Counted from the stretch's first letter, positions 8,650 to 18,572 are shown. The stretch is DNA of 64,000 nt from Microbacterium forte (GCF_031885415.1 NZ_CP116871.1:2976001-3040000); one strand, 5' to 3'. Numbers and translations: made by a program. The notes: generated by a model from the sequence alone, not told the origin.

Positions 8650-9564
8650 TCAGGGCAGCGGTGGCAGGTCGCCGTGCGTGGTCAGCACCCGCGCGGCTGC
8701 GGCGTGTCCGGCAGAGAGTCGCTCGGCGAGCTCTGCGCCGTCGAGCGTCGCGGCGAGGAACCCGGCCGCGAAGGCATCGCCGGCGCCGACCGGCTCGACG
8801 ACCTCGACCCGCGGCGCGGGCACGAACACCGGCTCGTCGTCGCCGAGGAACGCGGTCGCACCGACGTCGCCATCCTTCACGATGAGCAGCCCGCAGTTCG
8901 GAAGGTGTGCGCGGATCTCGAGGGCGGTGGCGGTGCCCCAGACGCGCTCGGCCTCATCTCGACCGACGAAGGCGATGTCCGCGGCATCCGCGAGCCGGGT
9001 CAGCGTCTCGGCCGCATCCTGCATCGTCCACAGCGCCCTGCGGTCGTTCACGTCGAACGACACGAGCGCGCCGGCTGTGCGCGCGTCGACGAACAGCTGA
9101 TCGACCATCGCGCGGCAGGAGGGGGAGAGCGCCGGGGTGATGCCGGTCGTGTGCACGATGCGGACACCGGCGAGCTGCGGGGCGTCGAGGAACCCGGGCG
9201 CCATCAGCGACGCCGCCGATCCGCGTCGGTAGTAGTAGACGGACGACGACTCGGTGCCCGGATCCTTGAACATGACGCCGGTGGGCGCATCCGCATCCGT
9301 CGTCACCCAGAGGTCGACGCCGCGGCGCGCGAGCTCGGTCGAGATGCGCACGCCGATCGGATCGTCGCCCAGGCGCGAGGCCCAGGCGGCCCGATGCCCT
9401 GCCGAGACGAGTCCGACGGCGACGTTGCCCTCTGCCCCGGCGAGCCCCAGTGCCGCCGTCTCGGTCTCGGCGAGCGGTGCGCCCAGAGCGGTGACGAGTC
9501 CCATGGACTCGCCGATGCAGATCACCTCGGGGGCGATGGATGCGGGGGAGGACGCAGAGCTCAT
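8650..9564 (-). CDS. PfkB-family sugar kinase, probably 2-keto-3-deoxygluconate kinase
   Basis: A 304-residue PfkB/ribokinase-family kinase. It shows the N-terminal GAEGNVAVGLVSAGH substrate segment, GDDPIGVRISTELARRGVD, and the C-terminal GAGDAFAAGFLA with the catalytic Asp and anion hole. The arrangement resembles KdgK, which phosphorylates 2-keto-3-deoxygluconate in uronate breakdown, but other keto-sugar or fructose kinases remain possible. The start at 9564 overlaps the stop of the upstream MFS carrier by 4 bp (ATGA), so the carrier may import the substrate. A much longer frame in the same phase runs back under the MFS gene and is not coding. Confidence 0.82.
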   Translation of the reverse strand: MSSASSPASIAPEVICIGESMGLVTALGAPLAETETAALGLAGAEGNVAVGLVSAGHRAAWASRLGDDPIGVRISTELARRGVDLWVTTDADAPTGVMFKDPGTESSSVYYYRRGSAASLMAPGFLDAPQLAGVRIVHTTGITPALSPSCRAMVDQLFVDARTAGALVSFDVNDRRALWTMQDAAETLTRLADAADIAFVGRDEAERVWGTATALEIRAHLPNCGLLIVKDGDVGATAFLGDDEPVFVPAPRVEVVEPVGAGDAFAAGFLAATLDGAELAERLSAGHAAAARVLTTHGDLPPLP

Positions 9565-10769
9565 GAAGGGGTGACCGCCAGGGGTTCGGTATCGGGGTGG
9601 GGACTCGCATCGCGATGACGCAGATCGGGGAAGGAGCGGACGAAGACGATCGAGACGACGAGTCCGGCTGCGGCGAAGAGGGTTGCCGCGAGGTAGGCGC
9701 CGCGTGGATCCGTCGCATCGACGAGGAAGCCCGCGACGGCAGAGCCGGCCGCGGCGCCGATCAGCTGACCGGTGCCGGCCCAGCCGAAGGCCTCGGCGGT
9801 CTCGCTGAACTTGACGCTCGCGGTCGTGATGGCGAACAGCACGGCGAGAGCCGGCGCGACGCCGATGCCGGCGACGATCAGGGTGCCGCCGAGCCAGAAC
9901 TCGTTGAGGGAGAACATGGTGAGTGCGAGGCCGACCGTGACGATGGTGAGGCGGCGGGCCATCGCCCAGGGCCCGATGGGGATGTGTCCGAACGAGAGGC
10001 CTCCGGCGAGGCTGCCCACGGCGAACACCGCGAGCACGAGGCCGGCCGCCAGGCTGCCGTGCTCGAACGTCGCGACGACACCGACCTCGACCGCGGAGCA
10101 CGCGCCGATGAGCAGGAATCCGATGATGGTGGCGAGCAGCACCGGCGGTTTGAGCACGACCTTGCCGAGGGCGCTGCGACTTCGCGGGATGCGCACGCGG
10201 CCGACCTCGGGAGAGAGGATGAACCACGCTCCGCCGCCGACCAGCACGACCGCCACGAGCAGCAGCCCCACGGCCGTGCCGATCTGCGTCGACACGAGCG
10301 TGATCACGACGGGGGCGAGCACCCAGATGATCTCCTGCAGCGAGGCGTCGAGAGAGAAGAGCGGGGTGAGCTGTGTCGAGTTCACGAGCTTCGGATAGAT
10401 GGTGCGCACGGCGGCCTGCACAGGCGGGGTCGAGAGGCCGGCGATCATGCCGAGCGCCATGTATCCGGGGACGTTCAGGGGGAGCAGTGCCAAGCCCAGC
10501 ACGGCGACCACGCACACGCTGAGCGTGAGGGCGAGCACGCGGCGCATGCCCCAGGCGCCCATCCATCGACTCGTGATCGGGCCGGCGACGGCCTGCCCGA
10601 CGCTGGTCGCGGCGAGCACCAGGCCCGCCGAGCCGTATGAGCCGGTCTGCTGTTCGACGTGCAGCAGGATCGCGAGCGAGGTCATCCCGTTGGGGAAGCG
10701 AGCGGTCAGCTGTGCAGCGATCATGCGCGCCACTCCGGGCGTGCGAAGAAGGTCCCGATATCCCGCCAC
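9561..10769 (-). CDS. MFS transporter
   Basis: A 402-residue integral membrane protein with about twelve hydrophobic segments in two six-helix halves, typical of the major facilitator superfamily. The loop between helices 2 and 3 has GPITSRWMGAWGMRR, the MFS signature region. The substrate cannot be read from sequence; coupling by 4-bp overlap to a PfkB sugar kinase makes a sugar or sugar acid plausible. The GTG at 10769 sits 6 nt after TAGCGT with no ribosome site, which suggests a leaderless transcript. Confidence 0.85.
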   Translation of the reverse strand: MAGYRDLLRTPGVARMIAAQLTARFPNGMTSLAILLHVEQQTGSYGSAGLVLAATSVGQAVAGPITSRWMGAWGMRRVLALTLSVCVVAVLGLALLPLNVPGYMALGMIAGLSTPPVQAAVRTIYPKLVNSTQLTPLFSLDASLQEIIWVLAPVVITLVSTQIGTAVGLLLVAVVLVGGGAWFILSPEVGRVRIPRSRSALGKVVLKPPVLLATIIGFLLIGACSAVEVGVVATFEHGSLAAGLVLAVFAVGSLAGGLSFGHIPIGPWAMARRLTIVTVGLALTMFSLNEFWLGGTLIVAGIGVAPALAVLFAITTASVKFSETAEAFGWAGTGQLIGAAAGSAVAGFLVDATDPRGAYLAATLFAAAGLVVSIVFVRSFPDLRHRDASPHPDTEPLAVTPS

Positions 10770-10775
10770 GGGTCA

Positions 10776-10781
10776 ACGCTA
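10776..10781 (-). promoter_or_regulatory. Leaderless -10 box TAGCGT for the MFS-kinase operon
   Basis: TAGCGT on the minus strand is followed by TGACCC and then the GTG start at 10769, the same layout as at other genes in this window. Confidence 0.5.
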
Positions 10782-11068
10782 CCGGGAGGTGCGGACGCCG
10801 GTCGAAGCGGCTCCTCCGCGACACGCCGCGACACGCCCAAACCGAGTTTCCACAGAAAATCCGATGTCAGAGGTGAGGCGTACGGTCCGACCTGTGGATG
10901 GATCTCTCACAGGTCGTTCCCAGCCGCGATTTCTCGCGGTTCGGAGCTGCTCCCGAGGTGCCCGAGCCTGTGGAAGAAACGGTGGAGAACCTGTGTTTTA
11001 ACAGTGGAGAGCGGTGGAAAACTACACGTATGTAACTACTACCCCTAGTGGTCACCCTGAATGTCCGT

Positions 11069-11084
11069 ACCTATATGTAGTATT
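11069..11084 (+). promoter_or_regulatory. NrdR-box-like site upstream of nrdH
   Basis: CTATATGTAGT at 11071-11081 agrees with the NrdR box core CWATATATWGT at 10 of 11 positions. It overlaps a TAGTAT -10-like box (11078-11083), so binding would block transcription of nrdHIEF. NrdR normally binds paired boxes about 31-32 or 41-42 bp apart. The only other candidate, TACACGTATGTA at 11023-11034, is about 47 bp away and matches poorly. Confidence 0.5.
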
Positions 11085-11158
11085 GAGATCCCGGTGAGGG
11101 TCTACCGGAAAACAGCCTGATACAGATGCAGGCCAGAGATTTGAGGGGAAGCGAAAAG

Positions 11159-11392
11159 ATGTCGATCACGGTCTACACGAAGCCGTCCTGCGTTCAGTGC
11201 AACGCCACCTACCGCGCGCTCGACGCCAAGGGCATCGAGTACGAAATCCTCGACCTGTCGGAAGACGCGACCGCACTCGAGCAGGTCAAGGCGCTGGGCT
11301 ACATGCAGGCGCCGGTCGTCGTCACCGACGAGGGCCACTGGTCGGGCTTCCGTCCCGACAAGATCGACGAGCTCGCTTCGCGTCTGGCGTGA
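11159..11392 (+). CDS. nrdH: Glutaredoxin-like NrdH-redoxin
   Basis: A 77-residue thioredoxin-fold electron donor for class Ib ribonucleotide reductase. The redox pair is C11-V-Q-C14, and the C-terminal WSGFRPDKI matches the NrdH thioredoxin-reductase-binding signature. The ATG at 11159 follows a GAGGGGAAG ribosome site; an in-frame ATG at 11126 would add 11 residues that the family lacks. It is the first gene of nrdHIEF and stops 6 nt before nrdI. Confidence 0.95.
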   Translation: MSITVYTKPSCVQCNATYRALDAKGIEYEILDLSEDATALEQVKALGYMQAPVVVTDEGHWSGFRPDKIDELASRLA

Positions 11393-11398
11393 TCCGCC

Positions 11399-11860
11399 AT
11401 GAGCGCCGTCGCGACCGCCGCGCCGCTCCTGGTCTACTTCTCGAGCGCCTCGGGTAACACCGCGCGCTTCGTCGAGAAGCTCGGGCTCCCGGCCCGACGC
11501 ATTCCCCTTCTCCGGCAGCAGGAAGATCTCGTCGTCGACGAGCCCTTCGTGCTGGTCACCCCCACCTACGGCGGGGGTGAGGGGCGCGGCGTCGAACGAG
11601 GCGCGGTGCCCAAGCAGGTCATCCGGTTCCTCAACGACGAGCGCAACCGGAATCACATCCGCGGAGTCATCTCCGCGGGCAACACCAACTTCGGCGACTC
11701 CTTCTGTCTCGCCGGTGACATCATCAGCCGCAAGTGCAACGTGCCTCACTTGTATCGGCTCGAGATCTTCGGCACACAAGACGATGTAGATCGCGTGAGC
11801 GACGGATTGGAGCGACGGTGGGTACCGCAGTTGACGAGCAGGCAGGAACCGACTCAGTGA
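11399..11860 (+). CDS. nrdI: Flavodoxin-like NrdI, cofactor activator of class Ib RNR
   Basis: A 153-residue FMN flavodoxin homologue. It has the phosphate-binding [14 protein letters not shown] near residues 14-27, TPTYGGG near 60, and the [14 protein letters not shown] segment. NrdI supplies the oxidant that assembles the Mn-tyrosyl radical in NrdF. It begins just after nrdH and overlaps the nrdE start (GTGA at 11857-11860), so translation is coupled through the operon. The start is an ATG with no clear ribosome site, consistent with coupling to nrdH. Confidence 0.93.
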   Translation: MSAVATAAPLLVYFSSASGNTARFVEKLGLPARRIPLLRQQEDLVVDEPFVLVTPTYGGGEGRGVERGAVPKQVIRFLNDERNRNHIRGVISAGNTNFGDSFCLAGDIISRKCNVPHLYRLEIFGTQDDVDRVSDGLERRWVPQLTSRQEPTQ

Positions 11861-14001
11861 CGGACACGGTGGCGTTCAAGATGAACCCGACCTACGAGGG
11901 CCTGGACTATCACGCCCTCAACGCGATGCTGAACCTGTACGACGCGAACGGGAAGATCCAGTTCGACGCCGACAAGCGGGCGGCACGCGAGTACTTCCTG
12001 CAGCACGTCAACCAGAACACGGTGTTCTTCCACTCGCTCAAGGAGCGTCTCGACTACCTGGTCGAGAAGGAGTACTACGAGCCCGCCGTGATCGAGCAGT
12101 ACTCGCTCGAGTTCATCCAGAAGCTCAACGACCTCGCCTACAGCAAGAAGTTCCGGTTCGAGACGTTCCTCGGCGCCTTCAAGTACTACACGAGCTACAC
12201 GCTCAAGACGTTCGACGGCAAGCGCTACCTCGAGCGCTTCGAAGACCGCGTCGTGATGACGGCCCTCGGCCTCGCCGGCGGCGACGAGAACCTCGCAGTC
12301 GCCCTGGTCGAGGAGATCATCTCCGGCCGTTTCCAGCCCGCGACGCCGACCTTCCTCAACTCGGGCAAGGCCCAGCGCGGCGAGCTCGTCAGCTGCTTCC
12401 TGCTGCGCATCGAAGACAACATGGAGTCGATCGCCCGCGGCATCAACTCCGCTCTCCAGCTCTCCAAGCGCGGCGGCGGCGTCGCTCTGCTGCTCTCGAA
12501 CATCCGTGAGGCCGGCGCTCCGATCAAGCAGATCGAGAACCAGTCCTCGGGCATCATCCCCGTGATGAAGCTCCTCGAAGACAGCTTCAGCTACGCCAAC
12601 CAGCTCGGCGCCCGTCAGGGTGCCGGAGCGGTGTACCTCAACGCGCACCACCCCGACATCATGCGCTTCCTCGACACCAAGCGCGAGAACGCCGACGAGA
12701 AGATCCGCATCAAGACGCTGTCGCTCGGCGTCGTGGTTCCCGACATCACGTTCGAGCTCGCCAAGAACGGCGAGGACATGTACCTCTTCTCGCCGTACGA
12801 CGTCGAGAAGGTCTACGGAGTTCCCTTCGGCGACATCTCGGTCACCGAGAAGTACCGCGAGATGGTCGACAACCCGCGCATCAAGAAGACCAAGATCAAC
12901 GCGCGCGAGTTCTTCCAGACGATCGCCGAGATCCAGTTCGAGTCGGGCTACCCGTACATCATGTTCGAGGACACGGTGAACAAGGCCAACCCGATCAAGG
13001 GCCGCATCAACATGTCGAACCTCTGCAGCGAGATCCTGCAGGTGAACACGCCGACCACGTACAACGACGACCTGTCGTACGACCAGATCGGCAAGGACAT
13101 CTCCTGCAACCTCGGCTCGATGAACATCGCGCTGTCGATGGATGCCGATGACCTGGGCCAGACGGTCGAGACGGCGATCCGCGCGCTGAGCGCGGTGAGC
13201 GACCAGAGCCACATCCGCTCGGTCCGCTCGATCGAAGACGGCAACGACCGTTCGCACGCGATCGGCCTCGGTCAGATGAACCTGCACGGCTTCCTCGCTC
13301 GCGAGCACGTCCACTACGGCTCCGAAGAGGGCATCGACTTCACGAACATCTACTTCTACACGGTGCTGTTTCACGCGCTGCGCGCCTCGAACAACATCGC
13401 GATCGAGCGCAAGCAGGCCTTCGACGGCTTCGAGGACTCGACGTACGCGTCGGGGGAGTTCTTCGACAAGTACATCGAGCGCGCCTGGGTGCCCGAGACC
13501 GAGAAGGTCAAGGAGCTCTTCGCGGGCAAGCACATCCCGACGCAGGCTGACTGGGTGGCGCTGAAGTCGTCGATCCAGGAGCACGGCATCTACAACCAGA
13601 ACTTGCAGGCGGTGCCCCCGACCGGTTCGATCTCGTACATCAACAACTCGACGTCGTCGATCCACCCGATCGCGTCGAAGATCGAGATCCGCAAGGAAGG
13701 CAAGCTCGGCCGCGTCTACTACCCGGCGCCGTTCATGACGAACGACAACCTGGAGTACTACCAGGACGCATACGAGATCGGCTACGAGAAGGTCATCGAC
13801 ACCTACGCCGCCGCCACCCAGCACGTCGACCAGGGCCTGTCGCTGACGCTGTTCTTCAAGGACACCGCCACGACGCGTGACATCAACAAGGCTCAGATCT
13901 ACGCATGGCGCAAGGGCATCAAGACGATCTACTACATCCGTCTGCGTCAGATGGCGCTCGAGGGCACCGACATGACCGAGTGCGTCTCGTGCATGCTCTG
14001 A
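11857..14001 (+). CDS. nrdE: Class Ib ribonucleoside-diphosphate reductase, alpha (catalytic) subunit
   Basis: The 714-residue catalytic subunit reduces NDPs to dNDPs. Seen: the active-site NLCSEI with the thiyl Cys at about residue 390, the C-terminal ECVSCML cysteine pair that accepts electrons from NrdH, and the [18 protein letters not shown] loop. Length equals that of other NrdE proteins. I chose the GTG at 11857 because it overlaps the nrdI stop (GTGA) and an AGGA lies upstream. A GTG at 11818, preceded by GGAG, would add 13 residues inside nrdI and is an alternative. The N-terminal ATP-cone typical of class Ia is absent, as expected for class Ib. Confidence 0.95.
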   Translation: MTDTVAFKMNPTYEGLDYHALNAMLNLYDANGKIQFDADKRAAREYFLQHVNQNTVFFHSLKERLDYLVEKEYYEPAVIEQYSLEFIQKLNDLAYSKKFRFETFLGAFKYYTSYTLKTFDGKRYLERFEDRVVMTALGLAGGDENLAVALVEEIISGRFQPATPTFLNSGKAQRGELVSCFLLRIEDNMESIARGINSALQLSKRGGGVALLLSNIREAGAPIKQIENQSSGIIPVMKLLEDSFSYANQLGARQGAGAVYLNAHHPDIMRFLDTKRENADEKIRIKTLSLGVVVPDITFELAKNGEDMYLFSPYDVEKVYGVPFGDISVTEKYREMVDNPRIKKTKINAREFFQTIAEIQFESGYPYIMFEDTVNKANPIKGRINMSNLCSEILQVNTPTTYNDDLSYDQIGKDISCNLGSMNIALSMDADDLGQTVETAIRALSAVSDQSHIRSVRSIEDGNDRSHAIGLGQMNLHGFLAREHVHYGSEEGIDFTNIYFYTVLFHALRASNNIAIERKQAFDGFEDSTYASGEFFDKYIERAWVPETEKVKELFAGKHIPTQADWVALKSSIQEHGIYNQNLQAVPPTGSISYINNSTSSIHPIASKIEIRKEGKLGRVYYPAPFMTNDNLEYYQDAYEIGYEKVIDTYAAATQHVDQGLSLTLFFKDTATTRDINKAQIYAWRKGIKTIYYIRLRQMALEGTDMTECVSCML

Positions 14002-15015
<1,014 letters not shown>

Positions 15016-15030
15016 GTCACATGTTGAGCA

Positions 15031-15070
15031 TGATGAAGGGGCGGATGCTGCGGCATCCGCCCCTTCGTCA
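15031..15070. terminator. Terminator hairpin after nrdF
   Basis: An 18-nt arm (15031-15048) and its complement (15053-15070) pair at 17 of 18 positions around a TGCG loop; the inner stem is GGGGCGGATGC/GCATCCGCCCC. There is no long T run. It lies between convergent genes and could serve both. It shares its inner 10-bp stem with the hairpin at 16145-16180. Confidence 0.75.
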
Positions 15071-15083
15071 TGTCGTCGCCGCC

Positions 15084-16082
15084 TCAGGCGCGCTCGTCGG
15101 CCAGGCGGGCTCGGCGCTCCTCTTCCCGCTTGGAGTAGGTGGCGGCGCGGATCGCGTCGTCGGACTCCAGGCCCGTTCCCAACGCCCCGCCGAGTGTCGC
15201 CGCCGACGCGACGAACCAGGTGAGCACGAACAGATCGCCGACTTCAACGGTTCGGCCGAGGGACTCGCTCATCACCGACGTGTCGAGCACGAAGAGCGCC
15301 CAGGCCAGATTCACGACGTACAGCGCCAGATAGCAGATGACGATGCCGATGGTCAGGGTCAGCAGCGTCGAGGTGTTGTAGAGACGGGATCTCTCGCGGG
15401 CCTGGAGTGAGTCGTCGTCTGGACGGTCCCAGAGCCTGCCGTCGATCACGATCCACGCGATGATGATCGTGATGGAGGCCACAGTCGCCGCCACCAGGCG
15501 CCAGCCCGACAGTGAGCTGGCGAGCGACCACACGGTCGGCTCGATCGTCGCCACCGCGCCGGTCGCCAGCGCTGCGACCAGCGCGGACTTGAGCCCGGCG
15601 GCGAGCAGCCACGGACGGTTGGCCAGCACCATCCCCAGAAGCACGCGCCCGCGGGCACTGAGTCCGGGCAGCGGCAGGCGCTGCTCCTCCGGCGAGGCGG
15701 GCTCGGCCATCCCGTCGACGAGTCCCCGCACCGCGTGGCGGGCGCGGCTCTGCACCCGGAACCCGCCCAGGGCGGGCAGCGACAGCACCGCGGACTGGCG
15801 ACGAGGATCGATCGCCGCCAGCAGGTAGCGGCCGTCGTCGTCGCGAAGCGGAAGCTCGGTGACGCCGATGACGAGATCCCACCCGTTCTGCTCGGCATGC
15901 GCACGCAGCCGCTCGAGGGCGACGTCGACGTCTTCAGACCCGAGGGTGAACGGCTCGCTGACGAGTTCGACGATCCAGCTGTCGGCCGCAGCGGCGAGCG
16001 GTGGCGTGAGGTCGGTCATCCGACGCGCGACGGTAGTGGGCGAAGCCGGGTCGGCTACGAGGCCCACTCGGATCGGCTCCAT
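15084..16082 (-). CDS. Hypothetical membrane protein
   Basis: A 332-residue protein of unknown function. The first 140 residues look soluble (IRVGLVADPASPTT, a WDLVIGVTELPLR stretch and a strand-rich core). About four hydrophobic segments follow (PWLLAAGLKSALVAALATG, LVAATVASITIIIAWIVI, LLTLTIGIVICYLALYVVNL, FVLTWFVASAATLGGALG), and the tail is charged and Arg-rich. I recognise no catalytic motif. The ATG follows a TAGGTT box by 6 nt (GCGGAG), which could be either a leaderless start or a weak ribosome site. It stands alone between two hairpins, so it is probably a single-gene transcript. Confidence 0.75.
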   Translation of the reverse strand: MEPIRVGLVADPASPTTVARRMTDLTPPLAAAADSWIVELVSEPFTLGSEDVDVALERLRAHAEQNGWDLVIGVTELPLRDDDGRYLLAAIDPRRQSAVLSLPALGGFRVQSRARHAVRGLVDGMAEPASPEEQRLPLPGLSARGRVLLGMVLANRPWLLAAGLKSALVAALATGAVATIEPTVWSLASSLSGWRLVAATVASITIIIAWIVIDGRLWDRPDDDSLQARERSRLYNTSTLLTLTIGIVICYLALYVVNLAWALFVLDTSVMSESLGRTVEVGDLFVLTWFVASAATLGGALGTGLESDDAIRAATYSKREEERRARLADERA

Positions 16083-16088
16083 CTCCGC

Positions 16089-16094
16089 AACCTA
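16089..16094 (-). promoter_or_regulatory. -10 box TAGGTT for the membrane protein gene
   Basis: TAGGTT on the minus strand is followed by GCGGAG and the ATG at 16082, again the leaderless layout. Confidence 0.45.
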
Positions 16095-16144
16095 CACCCG
16101 CCTCGCATCGGCCGCATCGGCTTCTTCTCTTCGCCGAACAGGAT

Positions 16145-16180
16145 GGGAGAGGGCGGATGCCGCAGCATCCGCCCTCTCCC
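16145..16180. terminator. Terminator hairpin, perfect 16-bp stem
   Basis: GGGAGAGGGCGGATGC (16145-16160) pairs perfectly with 16165-16180 around a CGCA loop. It lies 15 nt past the stop of the repeat-protein gene on the minus strand. The inner stem GGGCGGATGC is the same as in the hairpin after nrdF. Confidence 0.75.
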
Positions 16181-16195
16181 GCATGTGCCCACCGC

Positions 16196-16636
16196 TCAGG
16201 CGGGAGCGTCGTCCGGGTCGAGCGCGCGCAGAGCGTCTTCCTCGACCTCATTGTCGGCGGTCAGCTGCTGTTCGGTGTTCTCGTCGCCGCCGAGGGCCGC
16301 GTCGCGGTCGGGGCTGGCGTCGCCCTGAATGGCGCCGCGAGGCGATTCACCGTGTGAGCTGTCACCCTGGATCGCGCCGCCCTGGGCTGCGCCCTGGGCG
16401 TTCTCTTCGTCGGCGTCGCCCTGGATGGCTCCGCGAGGGGAGTCGCCGTGCGAGCTGTCGCCCTGGATGGCACCGCCCTGGTTCGAGCCCTGGGCGTTGC
16501 CGTCGAGCTCGTCGGGCTGGCGCCCGGCCGAATCTGCCGACTGGCCGTCAGGAGCGGTGTTGTGCTCGGGGATCGCCTCGGGGGAGCCTTCGGCGGGCTC
16601 TTCGGCGTGCGGGGTGCGTCCTGTGTTCTGGTCCAT
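16196..16636 (-). CDS. Hypothetical acidic repeat protein
   Basis: A 146-residue, very hydrophilic, low-complexity protein without signal peptide or membrane segment, likely disordered. It contains two copies of a module of about 22 residues built on GGAIQGDSSHG and SPRGAIQGDA, separated by an Asn/Gln/Ala-rich linker; the tail is acidic (EVEEDALRALDPDD). I do not recognise a family. I use the ATG at 16636; an upstream in-frame GTG at 16666 would add ten basic residues. The DNA repeats are similar but not identical, so they are not a recent slippage product. Confidence 0.6.
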   Translation of the reverse strand: MDQNTGRTPHAEEPAEGSPEAIPEHNTAPDGQSADSAGRQPDELDGNAQGSNQGGAIQGDSSHGDSPRGAIQGDADEENAQGAAQGGAIQGDSSHGESPRGAIQGDASPDRDAALGGDENTEQQLTADNEVEEDALRALDPDDAPA

Positions 16637-16698
16637 GCGGCGAACGTACGTCCGCCCCGCCCGCACGTGGAGGGCATTGACAAACCGCAGTCACCCGC

Positions 16699-18054
16699 TC
16701 AGAACTCCGGGTCGTCCTTCTTCGAGGTGCGGATCGGCGTCGTGACGGCCGCTTCATCGCTGAACTCGACCGGGTCCGCCTTCTCGGCGCGGTCGACGAC
16801 GTTCAGCGGCCTGGTCTCGTCGAGAGTCATCAGGAATCGGCTGTCCTCCGAGCGGTGCAGTCGGCCGGAGGTGAAGATCCAGATCGCGCCGATCGCACAG
16901 GCGACGAAGCCCGCGGTGCCACCGAGCATGATCGCCACGCGCGGGCCGAACGCGTCGGCCACCCACCCGGCGATGGGAGCGCCGACCGGAGTAGAGCCCA
17001 TGATCACGGCCATGTACAGCGCGAGCACGCGCCCTCGCAGCGCCGGGGCCGTGGTCATCTGCACGTATCCGTTGGCCGTCGTGAGCAGCGTCACGATCAT
17101 GAAGCCGGTGAACGTCAGCGTGATCGCGTACGACAGATACGTCGGCATGGATGCGGAGATGAAGGCCGCGACTCCGAAACCGCCCGCCGCGAAGACCACG
17201 ACGCGCACGCGAGCGCGGTCGCGCCTGGCCGCCAGCAGCGCCCCGGCGAGCGAGCCGATCGCGAGCACCGAGCTCAGCACGCCGTAGCCGTCGGCCCCGG
17301 CCCCGAACTCGATCGCCATGGTCGATGCGAAGATCGGGAAGTTCATGCCGAACGCGCCGATCAGGAACACGGTCACGAACACGACCCGCAGGTCGCTGCG
17401 ACCCCAGACATAGCGGAAGCCCTCTGCGAGGCCGCCGGGCCGGCGGTTCTTGAGACGCGGCGCCAACTGCCCGGTGCGCAGCAGCATCAGCGCGACGAGC
17501 ATCGCGAGGAACGTCACGGCGTTCGCGATGAACACCCACCCCGAGCCGATCGCCACGATCAGCAGACCGCCGACGGCCGGGCCGATCATGCGGGCCAGGT
17601 TGAAGGATGCCGAGTTGAGGGCGACCGCGTTCGACGTGTCGCCGGCCGAGACCATGTCGGAGACGAACGCCTGCCGCGCGGGTGCGTCGAAGGCGTTGAC
17701 GACACCGAACGCGGCGGCGAAGCAGAACATCATCGGCAGGGTCATCACGCCGTTGAGCAGCAGGACGCCTACGGCGATCGCGAGCAGCAGCAGCGCGCTC
17801 TGGGTGGCGAGCAGGATGCGGCGGCGCTCGAAGCGGTCGGCGACCCATCCGGTGAGGCTCACCAGCACCAGCGGCGGGCCGAACTGCAGCGCCATCGTGA
17901 AACCCATGGCCGCGGCGTCGTTGTCGGTGAGCTCGGTGAGCACGACCCAGTCCTGCGCGGTCGCCTGCATCCAGCCGCCGATGTTCGACACGAGGGCGCC
18001 GGCGAACCAGATGCGGTAGTTGATGTTCGAGAACGAACGGAACATCGCGCTCAT
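16699..18054 (-). CDS. MFS transporter, EntS-like (MFS_3) exporter
   Basis: A 451-residue major facilitator protein with about twelve hydrophobic segments. The N-terminus (FSNINYRIWFAGALVSNIG) and the loop GWVADRFERRRILL match the MFS_3 group that contains enterobactin and multidrug exporters. It overlaps the upstream MarR gene by 4 bp (ATGA). A MarR-MFS operon with a palindrome at the regulator start is a classic arrangement for a drug or xenobiotic efflux pump under autorepression. The last 60 residues are a charged cytoplasmic tail. Substrate unknown. Confidence 0.87.
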   Translation of the reverse strand: MSAMFRSFSNINYRIWFAGALVSNIGGWMQATAQDWVVLTELTDNDAAAMGFTMALQFGPPLVLVSLTGWVADRFERRRILLATQSALLLLAIAVGVLLLNGVMTLPMMFCFAAAFGVVNAFDAPARQAFVSDMVSAGDTSNAVALNSASFNLARMIGPAVGGLLIVAIGSGWVFIANAVTFLAMLVALMLLRTGQLAPRLKNRRPGGLAEGFRYVWGRSDLRVVFVTVFLIGAFGMNFPIFASTMAIEFGAGADGYGVLSSVLAIGSLAGALLAARRDRARVRVVVFAAGGFGVAAFISASMPTYLSYAITLTFTGFMIVTLLTTANGYVQMTTAPALRGRVLALYMAVIMGSTPVGAPIAGWVADAFGPRVAIMLGGTAGFVACAIGAIWIFTSGRLHRSEDSRFLMTLDETRPLNVVDRAEKADPVEFSDEAAVTTPIRTSKKDDPEF

Positions 18055-18491
18055 CGGTCGACCACCTTTCGCATCAGGGCGCTCGCTTCTCGCAGCGTCG
18101 TCAGTTCCTGCTCGGTGAAGTCCAGTTCGCCGAGCATCTCGGCCAGCAGCTCGTCACGGCGCTTGATGGTCTGCGCGACGATCTCGGTGCCCGCCTCGGT
18201 GATGTCGACCTGCACGCGACGGCGGTCTTCGGCATCCGGAGTGCGGATCACGAAACCCTGCTCTTCGAGTCCGTTGATCATGCTCGTCATCGACGGCGCG
18301 GTGACACGCTCGCGCTCTGCCAGGGCCGTGATCGTGCGTCGGCCGTGCATGCGCAGCGTGGCGAGCACCGCGAGCTGCGCGTCGCTCATCGCATCGACGG
18401 CGCGGGCCGAGCGCAGGCGCCGTGCGAGTCGGAACGTCGCCATGCGCAGGTCTGTCGCGGTGAGTTGGAGGGAATCATCGGTCGCAGACAT
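18051..18491 (-). CDS. MarR family transcriptional regulator
   Basis: A 146-residue winged-helix protein. The HTH (TITALAERERVTAPSMTSMI) and wing (TPDAEDRRRVQVDITEAG) with the conserved D..RR..V pattern are clear, flanked by dimerisation helices. It is co-transcribed with the MFS exporter. A perfect palindrome overlaps its start codon, so it most likely represses its own operon and is released by the transported compound, as in MarR/EmrR systems. The ligand is unknown. Confidence 0.92.
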   Translation of the reverse strand: MSATDDSLQLTATDLRMATFRLARRLRSARAVDAMSDAQLAVLATLRMHGRRTITALAERERVTAPSMTSMINGLEEQGFVIRTPDAEDRRRVQVDITEAGTEIVAQTIKRRDELLAEMLGELDFTEQELTTLREASALMRKVVDR

Positions 18492-18511
18492 TACTTAGAC
18501 AGTCTAAGTAA
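18491..18511. promoter_or_regulatory. Perfect 21-bp palindrome at the marR start (putative operator)
   Basis: TTACTTAGAC and GTCTAAGTAA flank one central base. The ATG of the MarR gene begins inside it at 18491. The arms are AT-rich in a GC-rich genome, as is usual for MarR-family operators. Binding would cover the start of the message. Confidence 0.8.
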
Positions 18512-18560
18512 TTCTGCCGACGATGGGAAGCGGGCGTCGGATCGGCCGCCGCCGACAGGC

Positions 18561-18566
18561 CAGAAT
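18561..18566 (+). promoter_or_regulatory. -10-like box CAGAAT for cutC
   Basis: CAGAAT is followed by GGACGC and then the ATG at 18573, with no Shine-Dalgarno, consistent with a leaderless message. Confidence 0.4.
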
Positions 18567-18572
18567 GGACGC

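Larger units (their letters stand above)
10770..11158 (+). promoter_or_regulatory. Regulatory region upstream of nrdHIEF
   Basis: This 389-bp gap has no credible gene and is markedly more AT-rich near nrdH. It contains a perfect 9-bp inverted repeat (CGACCTGTG 10888-10896, CACAGGTCG 10908-10916) and a cluster of GTGGA-type words resembling DnaA boxes: TTTCCACAG 10847-10855, TGTGGATGG 10893-10901, TGTGGAAGA 10969-10977 and further GTGGA near 10982, 11004 and 11014. It also contains a 12-bp palindrome-like TACACGTATGTA (11023-11034) and the NrdR-like box listed separately. DnaA and NrdR control of ribonucleotide reductase genes is known in other bacteria; their action here is inferred. Confidence 0.5.

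Noticed and set aside
8650..10824. A 724-codon frame continuing the PfkB kinase upstream
   Set aside because: Only the last 304 codons resemble a kinase; the rest lies under the MFS gene in another frame and is Arg-rich, with a good ATGA overlap start at 9564.
11023..11034. Second NrdR box
   Set aside because: TACACGTATGTA has partial symmetry but poor agreement with the NrdR core, and its spacing to the good box, about 47 bp, is not one of the usual values.
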